From assembly GCF_900104345.1 (NCBI RefSeq), contig NZ_FNJN01000006.1:1-64000 (forward strand): DNA of 64,000 nucleotides, read 5' to 3'. The position numbers were made by a program, and so were the translations under genes. The DNA is from Microbacterium testaceum StLB037. GTDB lineage: Bacteria > Actinomycetota > Actinomycetes > Actinomycetales > Microbacteriaceae. Positions within the stretch are counted from its first letter, which is position 1. Each line of letters begins with the position of its first letter. The notes below the pieces were generated by a model. That model made no database searches, was not told where the DNA came from, and saw only the letters and a program-made list of their open reading frames with translations. This document shows positions 25,554 to 33,313 of the stretch, piece by piece.

Positions 25554-26234
25554 ATGGATGCCACCACCGACCAACCAGCGATCCTGCCCGATCGACCGAG
25601 GGTCGACGCGCGTCGCCCCGTCGCCCTGATCGTGGGCCTGGTCGCGACGGTGCTGTTCGTGGCGCTGCGCGTGGCCGTGGACCTCGACGGCGGCGCTCCG
25701 TTGGCCTTCGACCAGTGGTGGGACGACGCGATGGCCGCGCTGGCGAACCCCGTGGCGGTGATCGTCGCGTGGATCCCGGCCACCGTCGGCGGCACGATCG
25801 GCATGATCGTGATCGGCATCTCGACCACGATCGTCTTCCTCCTGGTCAAGCGGCCGTGGGATGCCTCCAATGTCGCGGGGGCGATCGCGCTCGTCGTGCT
25901 CATCGGCGCTCCGCTCGCGTCCGTGATCGCCCGCGCCCGACCGTCCGATTCTCTCGCCGAGACCCAAGCGACCTCGTTCCCCTCGGGGCACACCGCCGTG
26001 GCGACCACCATCGCGATCACCCTGGCTCTCATCCTGCGCCGCGGGTGGGTCTGGGCGGCCGGTGCGGTGTGGGTGCTGCTGATGATGTGGAGTCGCACGT
26101 ACCTCCACGCGCACTGGCTCTCCGATGTGACCGCGGGGTTCCTGGAGGGCGTGGCCGTGTCGACGTTGGTGTGGGCTCTCGTCGAAGTGTGGCGAGTGCG
26201 TCGCGCGCAACGGGTGGTCGACGCGGCCGCGTGA
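25554..26234 (+). CDS. PAP2 family membrane phosphatase
   Basis: A 226-residue integral membrane protein with about six helices. The three acid-phosphatase motifs are present: the RARPSDS variant of K-x6-RP, FPSGHTAVA, and SRTYLHAHWLSDV. It probably removes phosphate from lipid phosphates or undecaprenyl pyrophosphate at the outer face of the membrane. It is followed 16 bases later by the DUF1206 gene on the same strand, so the two probably share a transcript. Confidence 0.9.
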   Translation: MDATTDQPAILPDRPRVDARRPVALIVGLVATVLFVALRVAVDLDGGAPLAFDQWWDDAMAALANPVAVIVAWIPATVGGTIGMIVIGISTTIVFLLVKRPWDASNVAGAIALVVLIGAPLASVIARARPSDSLAETQATSFPSGHTAVATTIAITLALILRRGWVWAAGAVWVLLMMWSRTYLHAHWLSDVTAGFLEGVAVSTLVWALVEVWRVRRAQRVVDAAA

Positions 26235-26250
26235 GCGCTATCGTGCCCGG

Positions 26251-27066
26251 ATGACTTCCGCCTCCGCCTCCGCTTCCGCCGCCGCTGACAAAGCGCAGGA
26301 CTCCACCGCGTTCCGCGTGGCGGCGCGCATCGGCTACGTGGTGCTGGGCCTGCTGCACCTGCTCATCGGGGTGATCGCGATCTCGATCGCGACCGGCAGC
26401 GGCGGTGAGAGCGCCGACCAGAGCGGGGCGCTGGGGCAGGTCGCGCAGGCTCCCGCGGGGATGCTGCTGCTGTGGGTCATCGTGATCGGCCTCGCCGCCC
26501 TCGCCGTCTGGCAGGTCGCCGAAGCCGTCGCCGAGCGCGGCCCCGACGCCAAGAAGCGCTGGGCGCACCGCGCCAAGGACGTGGGGACCGCCGTCGCCTA
26601 CGGCGCGATCGCCGTCACCGCTTTCACCGTCGTCTCGGGCGGCCGCTCCGACTCGGGGGAGCAGACGCGCACCCTGAGCGCCCAGCTGATGGCGACGCCC
26701 GCCGGAGTCGTGCTCCTCGTGATCATCGGCCTGGCGGTGGCCGTCATCGGTGTCGCCTTCGTCGTCCGCGGCGTCACAAAGGCGTTCATGAAGAACATCT
26801 CGAGCCCCGGCGGGACGGCGGGACGCGGCATCCGGACCTTCGGCATGGTGGGCTACATCGCCAAGGGCATCGCGGTGGGCGTCGCGGGGATCCTCTTCCT
26901 GGTCGCGGCGTTCGCGCACGACCCGAACGCGGCCGGCGGGCTCGACGCGGCGCTGCGCTCGCTGGCGGGGCTGCCCTTCGGTCAGATCGTGCTCTGGCTC
27001 GTGGGCGCCGGGCTCGTCGTGTACGGCCTGTTCTGCTTCGCTCGCGCGCGCTACGCGCGCATGTGA
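26251..27066 (+). CDS. DUF1206 membrane protein
   Basis: A 271-residue protein with six predicted membrane helices in three similar pairs, the layout of DUF1206 proteins. Each repeat begins with an arginine and a GYVVLGLLH-, DVGTAVAYGAI- or MVGYIAKGIAVG-like helix. The N-terminus is an Ala/Ser-rich tail. Function is unknown for the whole family. It converges with the TetR gene, with seven bases between the two stops. Confidence 0.85.
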   Translation: MTSASASASAAADKAQDSTAFRVAARIGYVVLGLLHLLIGVIAISIATGSGGESADQSGALGQVAQAPAGMLLLWVIVIGLAALAVWQVAEAVAERGPDAKKRWAHRAKDVGTAVAYGAIAVTAFTVVSGGRSDSGEQTRTLSAQLMATPAGVVLLVIIGLAVAVIGVAFVVRGVTKAFMKNISSPGGTAGRGIRTFGMVGYIAKGIAVGVAGILFLVAAFAHDPNAAGGLDAALRSLAGLPFGQIVLWLVGAGLVVYGLFCFARARYARM

Positions 27067-27073
27067 GTCGGGC

Positions 27074-27703
27074 TCACGCGGCAGGGCGGGGGCGCGCTCC
27101 CGCGATCAGCAGCGAGAGGCCGAGTTCGAATGCCCGCGTGGCGACCGGATCGGCCGGGTCGTGGTGCTCGAGAGTGGCGTAGGCCGCGGCGAAGCGCGGC
27201 ACGTCCGCCTCCTGCCCGGTGGGATCGAACATCACCGACGGGCCGCTCATGTCGAGCACGCTGCCGAGGATGAACGATTCGAACGCAGTGAGCAGGGGCA
27301 GGATGTCGTCGCTCGTCCACCCGGCACGCTCCGCGGCGATGGCGAAGTCCTCGTACTGCGACATCAGTAGCGGCGTCGACGAGCTGTGCGACATGAGCAG
27401 GGGGATCGTCTTCGGATGCCGGCGGAAGGCGTCGCGGTACGACCGGGCCCACAGCGCCAGCCCCTCCTCCCATTCGCGCTCCCGCAGGAACGACGAGTCG
27501 ATGCGCGAGGAGACCAGCGCTCGCACGTCCTCGATGAGCGCGGCGAGGTTGGGGACGTGGTTGTAGAGCGAGGTCGGGTGCACCTTGAGGCGGTCGGCGA
27601 CCCGGCGGATGCTCGCGCCGTCGGTCCCGTCGCGGTCGACGAGGGCGAGGGCGGCGCGGGCGATCCCCTCGCGCGAGAGCTTGGGCTGGGACGGCCGGGC
27701 CAC
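27074..27703 (-). CDS. TetR family regulator, paralogue B
   Basis: A 209-residue TetR repressor, closely related to the protein at 23,923. The recognition helix region is RRVADRLKVHPTSLYNHV and the ligand domain repeats LLTAFESFILGSVLDMSGPS and FDPTGQEADVPRF. It starts MARPSQPKLSREG, which helps to locate the true N-terminus of the paralogue. It is divergent from a small membrane-protein gene whose start codon is covered by the same 19-bp dyad found at the amidase promoter. That gives two regulator-target pairs of common origin. Confidence 0.88.
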   Translation of the reverse strand: MARPSQPKLSREGIARAALALVDRDGTDGASIRRVADRLKVHPTSLYNHVPNLAALIEDVRALVSSRIDSSFLREREWEEGLALWARSYRDAFRRHPKTIPLLMSHSSSTPLLMSQYEDFAIAAERAGWTSDDILPLLTAFESFILGSVLDMSGPSVMFDPTGQEADVPRFAAAYATLEHHDPADPVATRAFELGLSLLIAGARPRPAA

Positions 27704-27826
27704 GGCGGAGCCTTTCGGTCGGGTCTGCCCACGCTACGCGATGGTGCGTGTTTCGGGCGTGTAAGACCTCGGTGACGACCTGACGAAACTCGTCCGGCCG
27801 ATGACGGTGAAGCCGTAGCGTTCTTT

Positions 27827-27845
27827 AAACCTACGCTGTATGTTT
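27827..27845. promoter_or_regulatory. TetR-type operator AAACCTACGCTGTATGTTT
   Basis: A 19-bp dyad (AAAC.TAC...GTA.GTTT, perfect arms) centred next to the ATG at 27,840. It matches the 23,875 site in arm sequence, length and position on the start codon. Confidence 0.65.
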
Positions 27846-28085
27846 CTCGACGAACGTCGTCGGGGAGCAGCGGCCGTGCTGCGCTTCGGCGTGCTGCCCG
27901 CCCTCGGCTTCGCGCTCACCGCCTGGTTGTGGTTCAGCCTGTCGGCGCTGGCGCTCACGGTCGGTCTCGTGTGGATCGGCGTGGGCATCGTGTGGCTCGC
28001 GGTGCTGACCCGGGGGTTCCGCCGCCGCCCGCCCGAGGTGGAGTTCGACGACGAGGCACCCGCGCCGGAGCGCGTGGTCGCCTGA
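27840..28085 (+). CDS. Small two-helix membrane protein
   Basis: An 81-residue protein with two predicted membrane helices (ALGFALTAWLWFSLSAL and LTVGLVWIGVGIVWLAVL), an arginine-rich junction and an acidic tail. No family is recognised. The ATG lies within the TetR-type dyad, with no ribosome-binding site, so a leaderless transcript is likely. It is the presumed target of the divergent TetR at 27,074. A strong terminator hairpin follows. Confidence 0.65.
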   Translation: MFLDERRRGAAAVLRFGVLPALGFALTAWLWFSLSALALTVGLVWIGVGIVWLAVLTRGFRRRPPEVEFDDEAPAPERVVA

Positions 28086-28090
28086 CGGAA

Positions 28091-28120
28091 GGGGGCGAGG
28101 CCGGGTGCGGCCTCGCCCCC
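28091..28120 (+). terminator. Rho-independent-like terminator
   Basis: GGGGGCGAGGCCG and CGGCCTCGCCCCC form a perfect 13-bp stem with loop GGTG, starting six bases after the small membrane-protein stop. Confidence 0.75.
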
Positions 28121-28196
28121 TGTTGCGAGGTGAACGCCGCGCAGACCGCGTCGGGGTCCGACGAGCTCCTTCGCGTAACCCCTGCACGCGTCCTGA

Positions 28197-29003
28197 TCAG
28201 GGGGTCAGGACGGTCACTCCGGCGTCGGCGAGGGCGGCCGCCAGCTCGGCAGAGGGCTCGGCGTCGGTGATGAGGTAGTCGGCTTTCTCGAGCGGGGCGA
28301 CCTGCGCGAAGAGGCGGCGGTCGAGCTTCGAGGAGTCGGCGAGGATGGCGGTGCGATCCGCACGCTGGATCATCTCGCTCATCATGGTGGCGTCGCCGAG
28401 GTTGCTCGTCGAGAAGCCCGATCCGTCGACGGCGCCGACGGCGATGAGCGCGTAGTCGCAGCGGATATCGACTTCGGGTGTGTGGGAGTTCATCGCCAGG
28501 GTCACCGGCCCCGTGGTCGCCTGGGTGATGGTGCGGACGGCGCCGCCGAAGATGTAGAGATCGCGGAAGACGCTGGGCGAGATCTCGGCGGGGATGCGCA
28601 GGTTGTTCGTCGCGATCGTCAGGTTGCGGTGGTTGCGCAGGGCACGGGCGACCGCGAGCGTCGTGGTCCCGGCGTTGAGCATCAGCACCGATCCGTCTTC
28701 GACGAGGTCGGCGGCCAGGGCGGCGATGCGCTCCTTCTCGGAGATCTGCATCTGTAGCCGCACGTCGAGTCCGCGATCGCGACCGGGTACCGACATCGCG
28801 CTCACGGCGCCGCCGTGGGTGCGGACGACGATCCCCTCGCGATCGAGCTGGTCGAGGTCGCGGCGGACGGTGTCGATCGAGACGCCGAAGTGCGAGGCGA
28901 GGTCGACGACGGTCACCTGACCTGATTCGGCGACGTACGCCGCGAGCTCGGCCTTGCGCCCGGCCGGGAGGCGCCGCTTGACCGTGGCTGTGGATGCGTC
29001 CAT
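28197..29003 (-). CDS. DeoR/GlpR family repressor of the sugar operon
   Basis: A 268-residue DeoR regulator. The N-terminal winged helix has VTVVDLASHFGVSIDTVRRDLDQL followed by the family wing VRTHGGAV. The C-terminal sugar-phosphate sensor domain shows LMLNAGTTTLAVARAL, DYALIAVGAVDGSG and ILADSSKLDRRLFAQVAPL, typical of this group. Start is ATG 29003; an upstream extension to 29,072 is rejected because it lacks family similarity. It is divergent from the ABC sugar operon and most likely represses it until a phosphorylated sugar intermediate appears. Confidence 0.9.
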   Translation of the reverse strand: MDASTATVKRRLPAGRKAELAAYVAESGQVTVVDLASHFGVSIDTVRRDLDQLDREGIVVRTHGGAVSAMSVPGRDRGLDVRLQMQISEKERIAALAADLVEDGSVLMLNAGTTTLAVARALRNHRNLTIATNNLRIPAEISPSVFRDLYIFGGAVRTITQATTGPVTLAMNSHTPEVDIRCDYALIAVGAVDGSGFSTSNLGDATMMSEMIQRADRTAILADSSKLDRRLFAQVAPLEKADYLITDAEPSAELAAALADAGVTVLTP

Positions 29004-29236
29004 GCCGTCATCTCTAGCACAGCGGCGTTCGCCCGTCCTCAGATTTTGTGGAAAAGCCGCAAAGAACGGCACGGGTTCCGCGCTTTTTGCTGCCAGCCGC
29101 GCCGCTATGCGCTCGAATAATCACGAATGTGCATCGAACTCTTGCGAGACCCGGCAACGAAGCGCATACTCGTGCTGAAAGACGCAAGAACGCGCAGAAC
29201 GGCGCGAAATGCGGCAGATCTCAACGAGGAGAAACG
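29004..29236. promoter_or_regulatory. DeoR / sugar-operon divergent control region
   Basis: The 230 bases between the two start codons hold repeats sharing CGCAA(A)GAAC: GCCGCAAAGAACGGC (29,056-29,070) and GACGCAAGAAC (29,181-29,191) with CGCAGAACGGCG following. Such repeated, purine-rich boxes are what DeoR-family tetramers bind. No gene is present here. Confidence 0.45.
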
Positions 29237-30529
29237 ATGGACAACAGCGGGCGCCGGCGTCGGAACGCCATCAAGCTCGTCGGTGTCGCAGCAGCGGCCA
29301 CGACCCTCCTGGCGATGGCGGGGTGCTCGTCGAACAGCTCGGGCACGTCCTCCGACGGGAACGTCACGATCGAGTTCGCCCAGTGGTGGGAGCCCGAGCT
29401 GGGAGACGGACAGTTCCGCGGGCTCATGGATCAGTTCGAAAAAGAGAACCCGGGCATCAAGGTCGACTTGGTGAGCGGACCCTACGCCTCGACCAAGGAA
29501 CAGCTGTTCGCCGGGGCGGCATCGGGCACGATGCCCGACGTCGTCGGCCTCGACGGCGCATGGGTCAGCGACTTCGCCAAGCAGGGCGTCATCGCCGACC
29601 TCTCGAAGCTCATGAGCGACTCCGGCTACGACGAGAGCCAGCTCGCCAGCCAGATCAAGGTCGACGGCAGCACGTACATGATCCCGGTGGTCAATTTCGT
29701 CTACCCCATGTTCACGAACGACGGCCTGCTCGCCCGGGCCGGAGTGTCGGCCCCGCCGTCGACGCGGACCGAGTTCGCCGACGCGGCCAAGAAGATCACG
29801 GCCCTCGGCGGCGACGTGTCGGGCTGGGTGCTCCCGTTGTCGCTCGAAGCCCCCAACGGCGTGCAGAACGACGTCATGTCGTGGGTCTGGGCCTCGGGCG
29901 GCTCGATGCTCAAGGACGGCCAGCCCGATCTGACCAACAGTGACGTGTCCTCGGCCACCGACTTCATCCAGCAAATGTGGGATGACAAGGTCATCGCCCC
30001 GGGTTCCTTCACGATGAAGGAGCAGGACAAGGTCGAGGAGTTCACCAACGGTCGCGTCGGCATGATGATCGACTCGCTCGCGCACATCAACCTCATCCGT
30101 CAGTCCAACCCGGATCTCACCTTCTCGATCTCGGCGATCCCCGCCAAGGACGGGTTCACCGGCGAGCGCGGGATCCCCTACGCCTCGTGGGGCATCGGCG
30201 TCGCCGAGAACTCCGAGCACAAGGACGCCGCTTTCAAGCTGGTGCAGTTCCTGATGGGCAAGGACGTCAACAGCGAGCTGTCGACCATGGCCAAGGCCTT
30301 CCCGGGCAACACCGAGAGCGTGCCGACCTTCGTCGAAGACGACGCGTTGTTCAAGACCGCCTTCGACATCTACAAGAAGGGCTACCCGGCGAACGAGTTC
30401 ACCGGTCTGCCCGTCGCAGAGGAACTGATGCGCCAGTTCGGCACGGAGTTCCAGTCGGCGCTCGACGGCCAGGAGTCGATGGGCGACGCCCTCAAGAAGA
30501 CGCAGGACGAATGGACGTCGGAGTTCTGA
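29237..30529 (+). CDS. ABC sugar transporter, substrate-binding lipoprotein
   Basis: A 430-residue extracellular solute-binding protein (family 1, MalE-like). It has a basic N-terminus, a hydrophobic stretch and a lipobox LLAMAGC with acylated C30. The mature part shows FAQWWEPELGD, the hinge-region GTMPDVVGLDGAWV and YASWGIGVAENSEHKDAAFK, typical of CUT1 sugar-binding proteins. A strong ribosome-binding site (AACGAGGAGAAA) precedes ATG 29237. It is the first gene of the operon. The sugar is not known; the aldolase and kinase downstream point to a ketose, polyol or aldose entering as the free sugar. Confidence 0.9.
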   Translation: MDNSGRRRRNAIKLVGVAAAATTLLAMAGCSSNSSGTSSDGNVTIEFAQWWEPELGDGQFRGLMDQFEKENPGIKVDLVSGPYASTKEQLFAGAASGTMPDVVGLDGAWVSDFAKQGVIADLSKLMSDSGYDESQLASQIKVDGSTYMIPVVNFVYPMFTNDGLLARAGVSAPPSTRTEFADAAKKITALGGDVSGWVLPLSLEAPNGVQNDVMSWVWASGGSMLKDGQPDLTNSDVSSATDFIQQMWDDKVIAPGSFTMKEQDKVEEFTNGRVGMMIDSLAHINLIRQSNPDLTFSISAIPAKDGFTGERGIPYASWGIGVAENSEHKDAAFKLVQFLMGKDVNSELSTMAKAFPGNTESVPTFVEDDALFKTAFDIYKKGYPANEFTGLPVAEELMRQFGTEFQSALDGQESMGDALKKTQDEWTSEF

Positions 30530-30542
30530 TCCGACCCCGAAC

Positions 30543-30582
30543 CGGGATGCCGCACCGCCACCGCTCGCGGTGCGGCATCCCG
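30543..30582 (+). promoter_or_regulatory. Perfect 16-bp intercistronic hairpin
   Basis: CGGGATGCCGCACCGC and its exact complement enclose an eight-base loop between the binding-protein and first permease genes. Hairpins at this point commonly stabilise the upstream mRNA or cut readthrough, giving more binding protein than permease. Confidence 0.75.
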
Positions 30583-30602
30583 CTCAGCGAAAGCCGCACC
30601 TC

Positions 30603-31532
30603 ATGACCATGCGCACCCTCACACCCCCCGATACCGAGCTGATCGTCACCGGACGGCCCGCCTCGCGCCGCACCCGGCAGCTCCGCAAGGCCGGCGAGGC
30701 ATACGTCTTCCTCTCGCCGACCCTCATCCTTCTCTTCGTCCTGATGATCGTCCCGATCGTCATGGTGATCGGGTACTCCTTCCAGGACAACGTGATCCTG
30801 AACAAGAGCCCCGACCTGGTGGGGGTCGACAACTACGTCGCGATCCTCACCGACCCGGGCTTCTGGAAGGCCACCGGCAACACCCTCTTCTTCACCCTCA
30901 CCAGCGTCGCCGCGCACCTCGTGCTCGGGCTGTCGTTCGCCCTGCTGCTGAACAGCCGACTGATCGGCGCCGTCCCCCGGGCGATCTTCCGCGGCCTCTA
31001 CGTCCTGCCGTGGCTGTTCACGGTGGCCGTGATCGCGGTGCTGTGGCGCATGCTGCTCGCCCCCAACGGCATCGTCAACTTCCTGCTGAACACGAACATC
31101 GAGTGGCTCGCCTCGCCGCAGCTCGCTCTCGGCACCGTCACCTTCATCAACATCTGGGCCGGCTACCCCTTCTTCATGGTGAGCCTGCTCGCGGGTCTCC
31201 AGGGCATTCCGAGCGATCTGTACGAGGCCGCCACCGTCGACGGCGCCAGCCCCGTCCAACGGTTCTGGAACGTCACCGTTCCGCAGCTGCGCCCGATCAT
31301 CGTCAGCCTCGTGCTGCTCGACCTGATCTGGACCTCCCAGCAGTTCGCGCTCATCTGGCTGACCACGGGCGGCGGTCCGATCGACGTCACCGAGATGCTC
31401 AGCACCTTCACCTACAAGCTCGCGTTCGCGAAGTACGACTTCTCGATGGCCTCCACCTCGGCGGTGCTGGTCCTGGCGATGTCGATGATCGTCGCGGTGC
31501 TCTACGTCCGCCACCAGAAGGCGAGGGACTGA
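30603..31532 (+). CDS. ABC sugar permease (MalF/UgpA-like)
   Basis: A 309-residue membrane subunit with six predicted helices. The first is preceded by a basic cytoplasmic tail and reads AYVFLSPTLILLFVLMIVPIV. The EAA loop that contacts the ATPase is YEAATVDGASPVQRFWNVTVP. Start is ATG 30603, five codons before conserved sequence. It is followed two bases later by the second permease. No ATP-binding subunit is encoded in the operon; a shared MsiK-type ATPase elsewhere is the usual actinobacterial solution. Confidence 0.9.
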   Translation: MTMRTLTPPDTELIVTGRPASRRTRQLRKAGEAYVFLSPTLILLFVLMIVPIVMVIGYSFQDNVILNKSPDLVGVDNYVAILTDPGFWKATGNTLFFTLTSVAAHLVLGLSFALLLNSRLIGAVPRAIFRGLYVLPWLFTVAVIAVLWRMLLAPNGIVNFLLNTNIEWLASPQLALGTVTFINIWAGYPFFMVSLLAGLQGIPSDLYEAATVDGASPVQRFWNVTVPQLRPIIVSLVLLDLIWTSQQFALIWLTTGGGPIDVTEMLSTFTYKLAFAKYDFSMASTSAVLVLAMSMIVAVLYVRHQKARD

Positions 31533-31534
31533 CC

Positions 31535-32407
31535 ATGGCCCTGACCACCCCCGCGCGCCCGCGCGCCACCCGCACGGCCACGCGCCGTCGCTTCGCCCAA
31601 GCCGGCGTGCTTGTCGGCCTGCTCATCGGCGCGGTGTTCGCCGCAGGTCCCGTGCTGTGGATGCTGTCGAGCTCGTTCAAGTCGAACACGCAGATCTTCG
31701 AGCTGCCGCCGCGGCTGATCACCGACACGTTCTCGTTCGACGCCTACATCTCGATCTTCACCAACCCCGAGACGGTGCGGTTCTTCATCAACAGCTACGT
31801 CGTGGCGGGGGCGGTGACGATCCTGACGCTCCTGGTCGCGATCCAGGCCGCCTACGCGTTCAGCCGCTTCGAGTTTCGCGGCAAGCGGATCGTCAACGTC
31901 ATCATCGTCAGCGTCCAGGCGGTCCCGCCCATCACGCTGCTCATCCCGTACTTCGGCCTGATGGTCGGGCTCGGCCTCTACAACACCTATCCGGGCCTGA
32001 TCTTCACGTACATGGTGTTCACGCTGCCCTACGCGATCATCATGATGACCGGGTACTTCAACACCCTCCCGAAGGAGCTCGACGAGGCGGTGCGCGTCGA
32101 CGGCGCCGGCTCCTTCACGGCCCTGTGGCGCGTGCTCGTGCCGATCTCGATCCCGGGCATCGTCTCGGTGGGCATCTACACGTTCATGATCGCGTGGAAC
32201 GAGTTCCTCTTCGCCCTGACCCTCACGCGCACCATCGACATGCGCACGGTGCCCATCGGCATCCAGTTGCTCATGGGCCAGCACTCCTACGAGTGGAACC
32301 AGATCATGGCGATGAGCATCCTCGGCTCGATCCCGGTGCTGGTGCTCTTCCTCTTCTTCCAACGCTTCTTCATCAGCGGCCTCACGGCCGGCTCGGTGAA
32401 GAGCTGA
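31535..32407 (+). CDS. ABC sugar permease (MalG/UgpE-like)
   Basis: A 290-residue membrane subunit. After a basic N-terminus come GVLVGLLIGAVFAAGPVLWM and the family segment LSSSFKSNTQIFELPP; the EAA loop is LDEAVRVDGAGSFTALWRVLVP. Its ATG follows the upstream permease stop by two bases, so the two permeases are probably co-translated and form a heterodimer. It is followed by the aldolase gene after 35 bases. Confidence 0.9.
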   Translation: MALTTPARPRATRTATRRRFAQAGVLVGLLIGAVFAAGPVLWMLSSSFKSNTQIFELPPRLITDTFSFDAYISIFTNPETVRFFINSYVVAGAVTILTLLVAIQAAYAFSRFEFRGKRIVNVIIVSVQAVPPITLLIPYFGLMVGLGLYNTYPGLIFTYMVFTLPYAIIMMTGYFNTLPKELDEAVRVDGAGSFTALWRVLVPISIPGIVSVGIYTFMIAWNEFLFALTLTRTIDMRTVPIGIQLLMGQHSYEWNQIMAMSILGSIPVLVLFLFFQRFFISGLTAGSVKS

Positions 32408-32442
32408 CCGCCGCCTACCCAACCCCGAACAAGGAGTCATCC

Positions 32443-33306
32443 GTGCTTTACACCGGCAAGTCCATCCTCGACGTCGCCAACGCCCACAGCTTCGCCATCC
32501 CGGCCTTCAACATCAGCGACTGGGCGATGTTCACCGGGATCATGGACATCAGCGAGGAGAAGAACGCTCCGGTCATCATCGCCATCCACCCCGACGAGGT
32601 CTCGCACATCACCACCGACCTGATCCCGGCGATGCACGCCCGCGCGCACCGCTCGAGCGTGCCCGTGGCCATCCACTGGGACCACGGAGGAACGTACGAG
32701 CAGATCATCACCGCGATCAAGGCCGGCTTCACCTCGGTCATGATCGACGCCTCGCTCGAGCCGTTCGAGCAGAACGTGGCGCTCACCCGCAAGGTCGTCG
32801 AGGCCGCCCACGCCGTCGGCGTGCAGGTCGAGGGGGAGCTCGGAACCATCGGCGCGAACGACAGCTACGGAGAGTCGGGCGCGGCCGAGATCATCTACAC
32901 CAACGTCGACGACGCGGTGCGCTTCGTCGAGCAGACCGGGGTCGACAGCCTCGCCATCGCCATCGGCACCTCGCACGGGCTCTACCCGGCCGAGAAGAAC
33001 CCCGAGCTGCGCCACGACCTGCTCGAGCAGATCAAGGCGGCCGTCGGCATCCCGCTCGTGCTGCACGGCGGCTCGAGCAACCCCGACGCCGAGCTCGCCC
33101 GCGCGGTGTCGCTCGGCATCAACAAGATCAACATCTCGAGCGACATCAAGGTGGCGTACCACGACCGCATGCGCGAGGTGCTCGGCACCGATCGTCGTCT
33201 GCGCGAGCCCAACGCCATCCAGCCCGAGTGCATCGCGGCGATGAAGGTCACGGCCGCTGAGAAGATCGACCTGTTCGGCGCCGCCGGCAAGGCCGACCTC
33301 TACTGA
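32443..33306 (+). CDS. Class II ketose-bisphosphate aldolase (GatY/KbaY-like)
   Basis: A 287-residue zinc-dependent aldolase that splits fructose-, tagatose- or a similar ketose-1,6-bisphosphate into two trioses. Zinc ligands are visible in VAIHWDHGG, IGTSHG and LVLHGGSS; the phosphate loops are HGGSS and INISSDIKVAYH. VEGELGTIGANDSYG carries the catalytic region. It reads closer to tagatose-bisphosphate-type than to glycolytic FbaA enzymes. GTG 32443 has AAGGAG six bases upstream. With the kinase after it, this completes phosphorylation and cleavage of the imported sugar; a phosphotransferase or isomerase for the first step is not encoded here. Confidence 0.88.
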   Translation: MLYTGKSILDVANAHSFAIPAFNISDWAMFTGIMDISEEKNAPVIIAIHPDEVSHITTDLIPAMHARAHRSSVPVAIHWDHGGTYEQIITAIKAGFTSVMIDASLEPFEQNVALTRKVVEAAHAVGVQVEGELGTIGANDSYGESGAAEIIYTNVDDAVRFVEQTGVDSLAIAIGTSHGLYPAEKNPELRHDLLEQIKAAVGIPLVLHGGSSNPDAELARAVSLGINKINISSDIKVAYHDRMREVLGTDRRLREPNAIQPECIAAMKVTAAEKIDLFGAAGKADLY

Positions 33307-33313
33307 TCGGACG

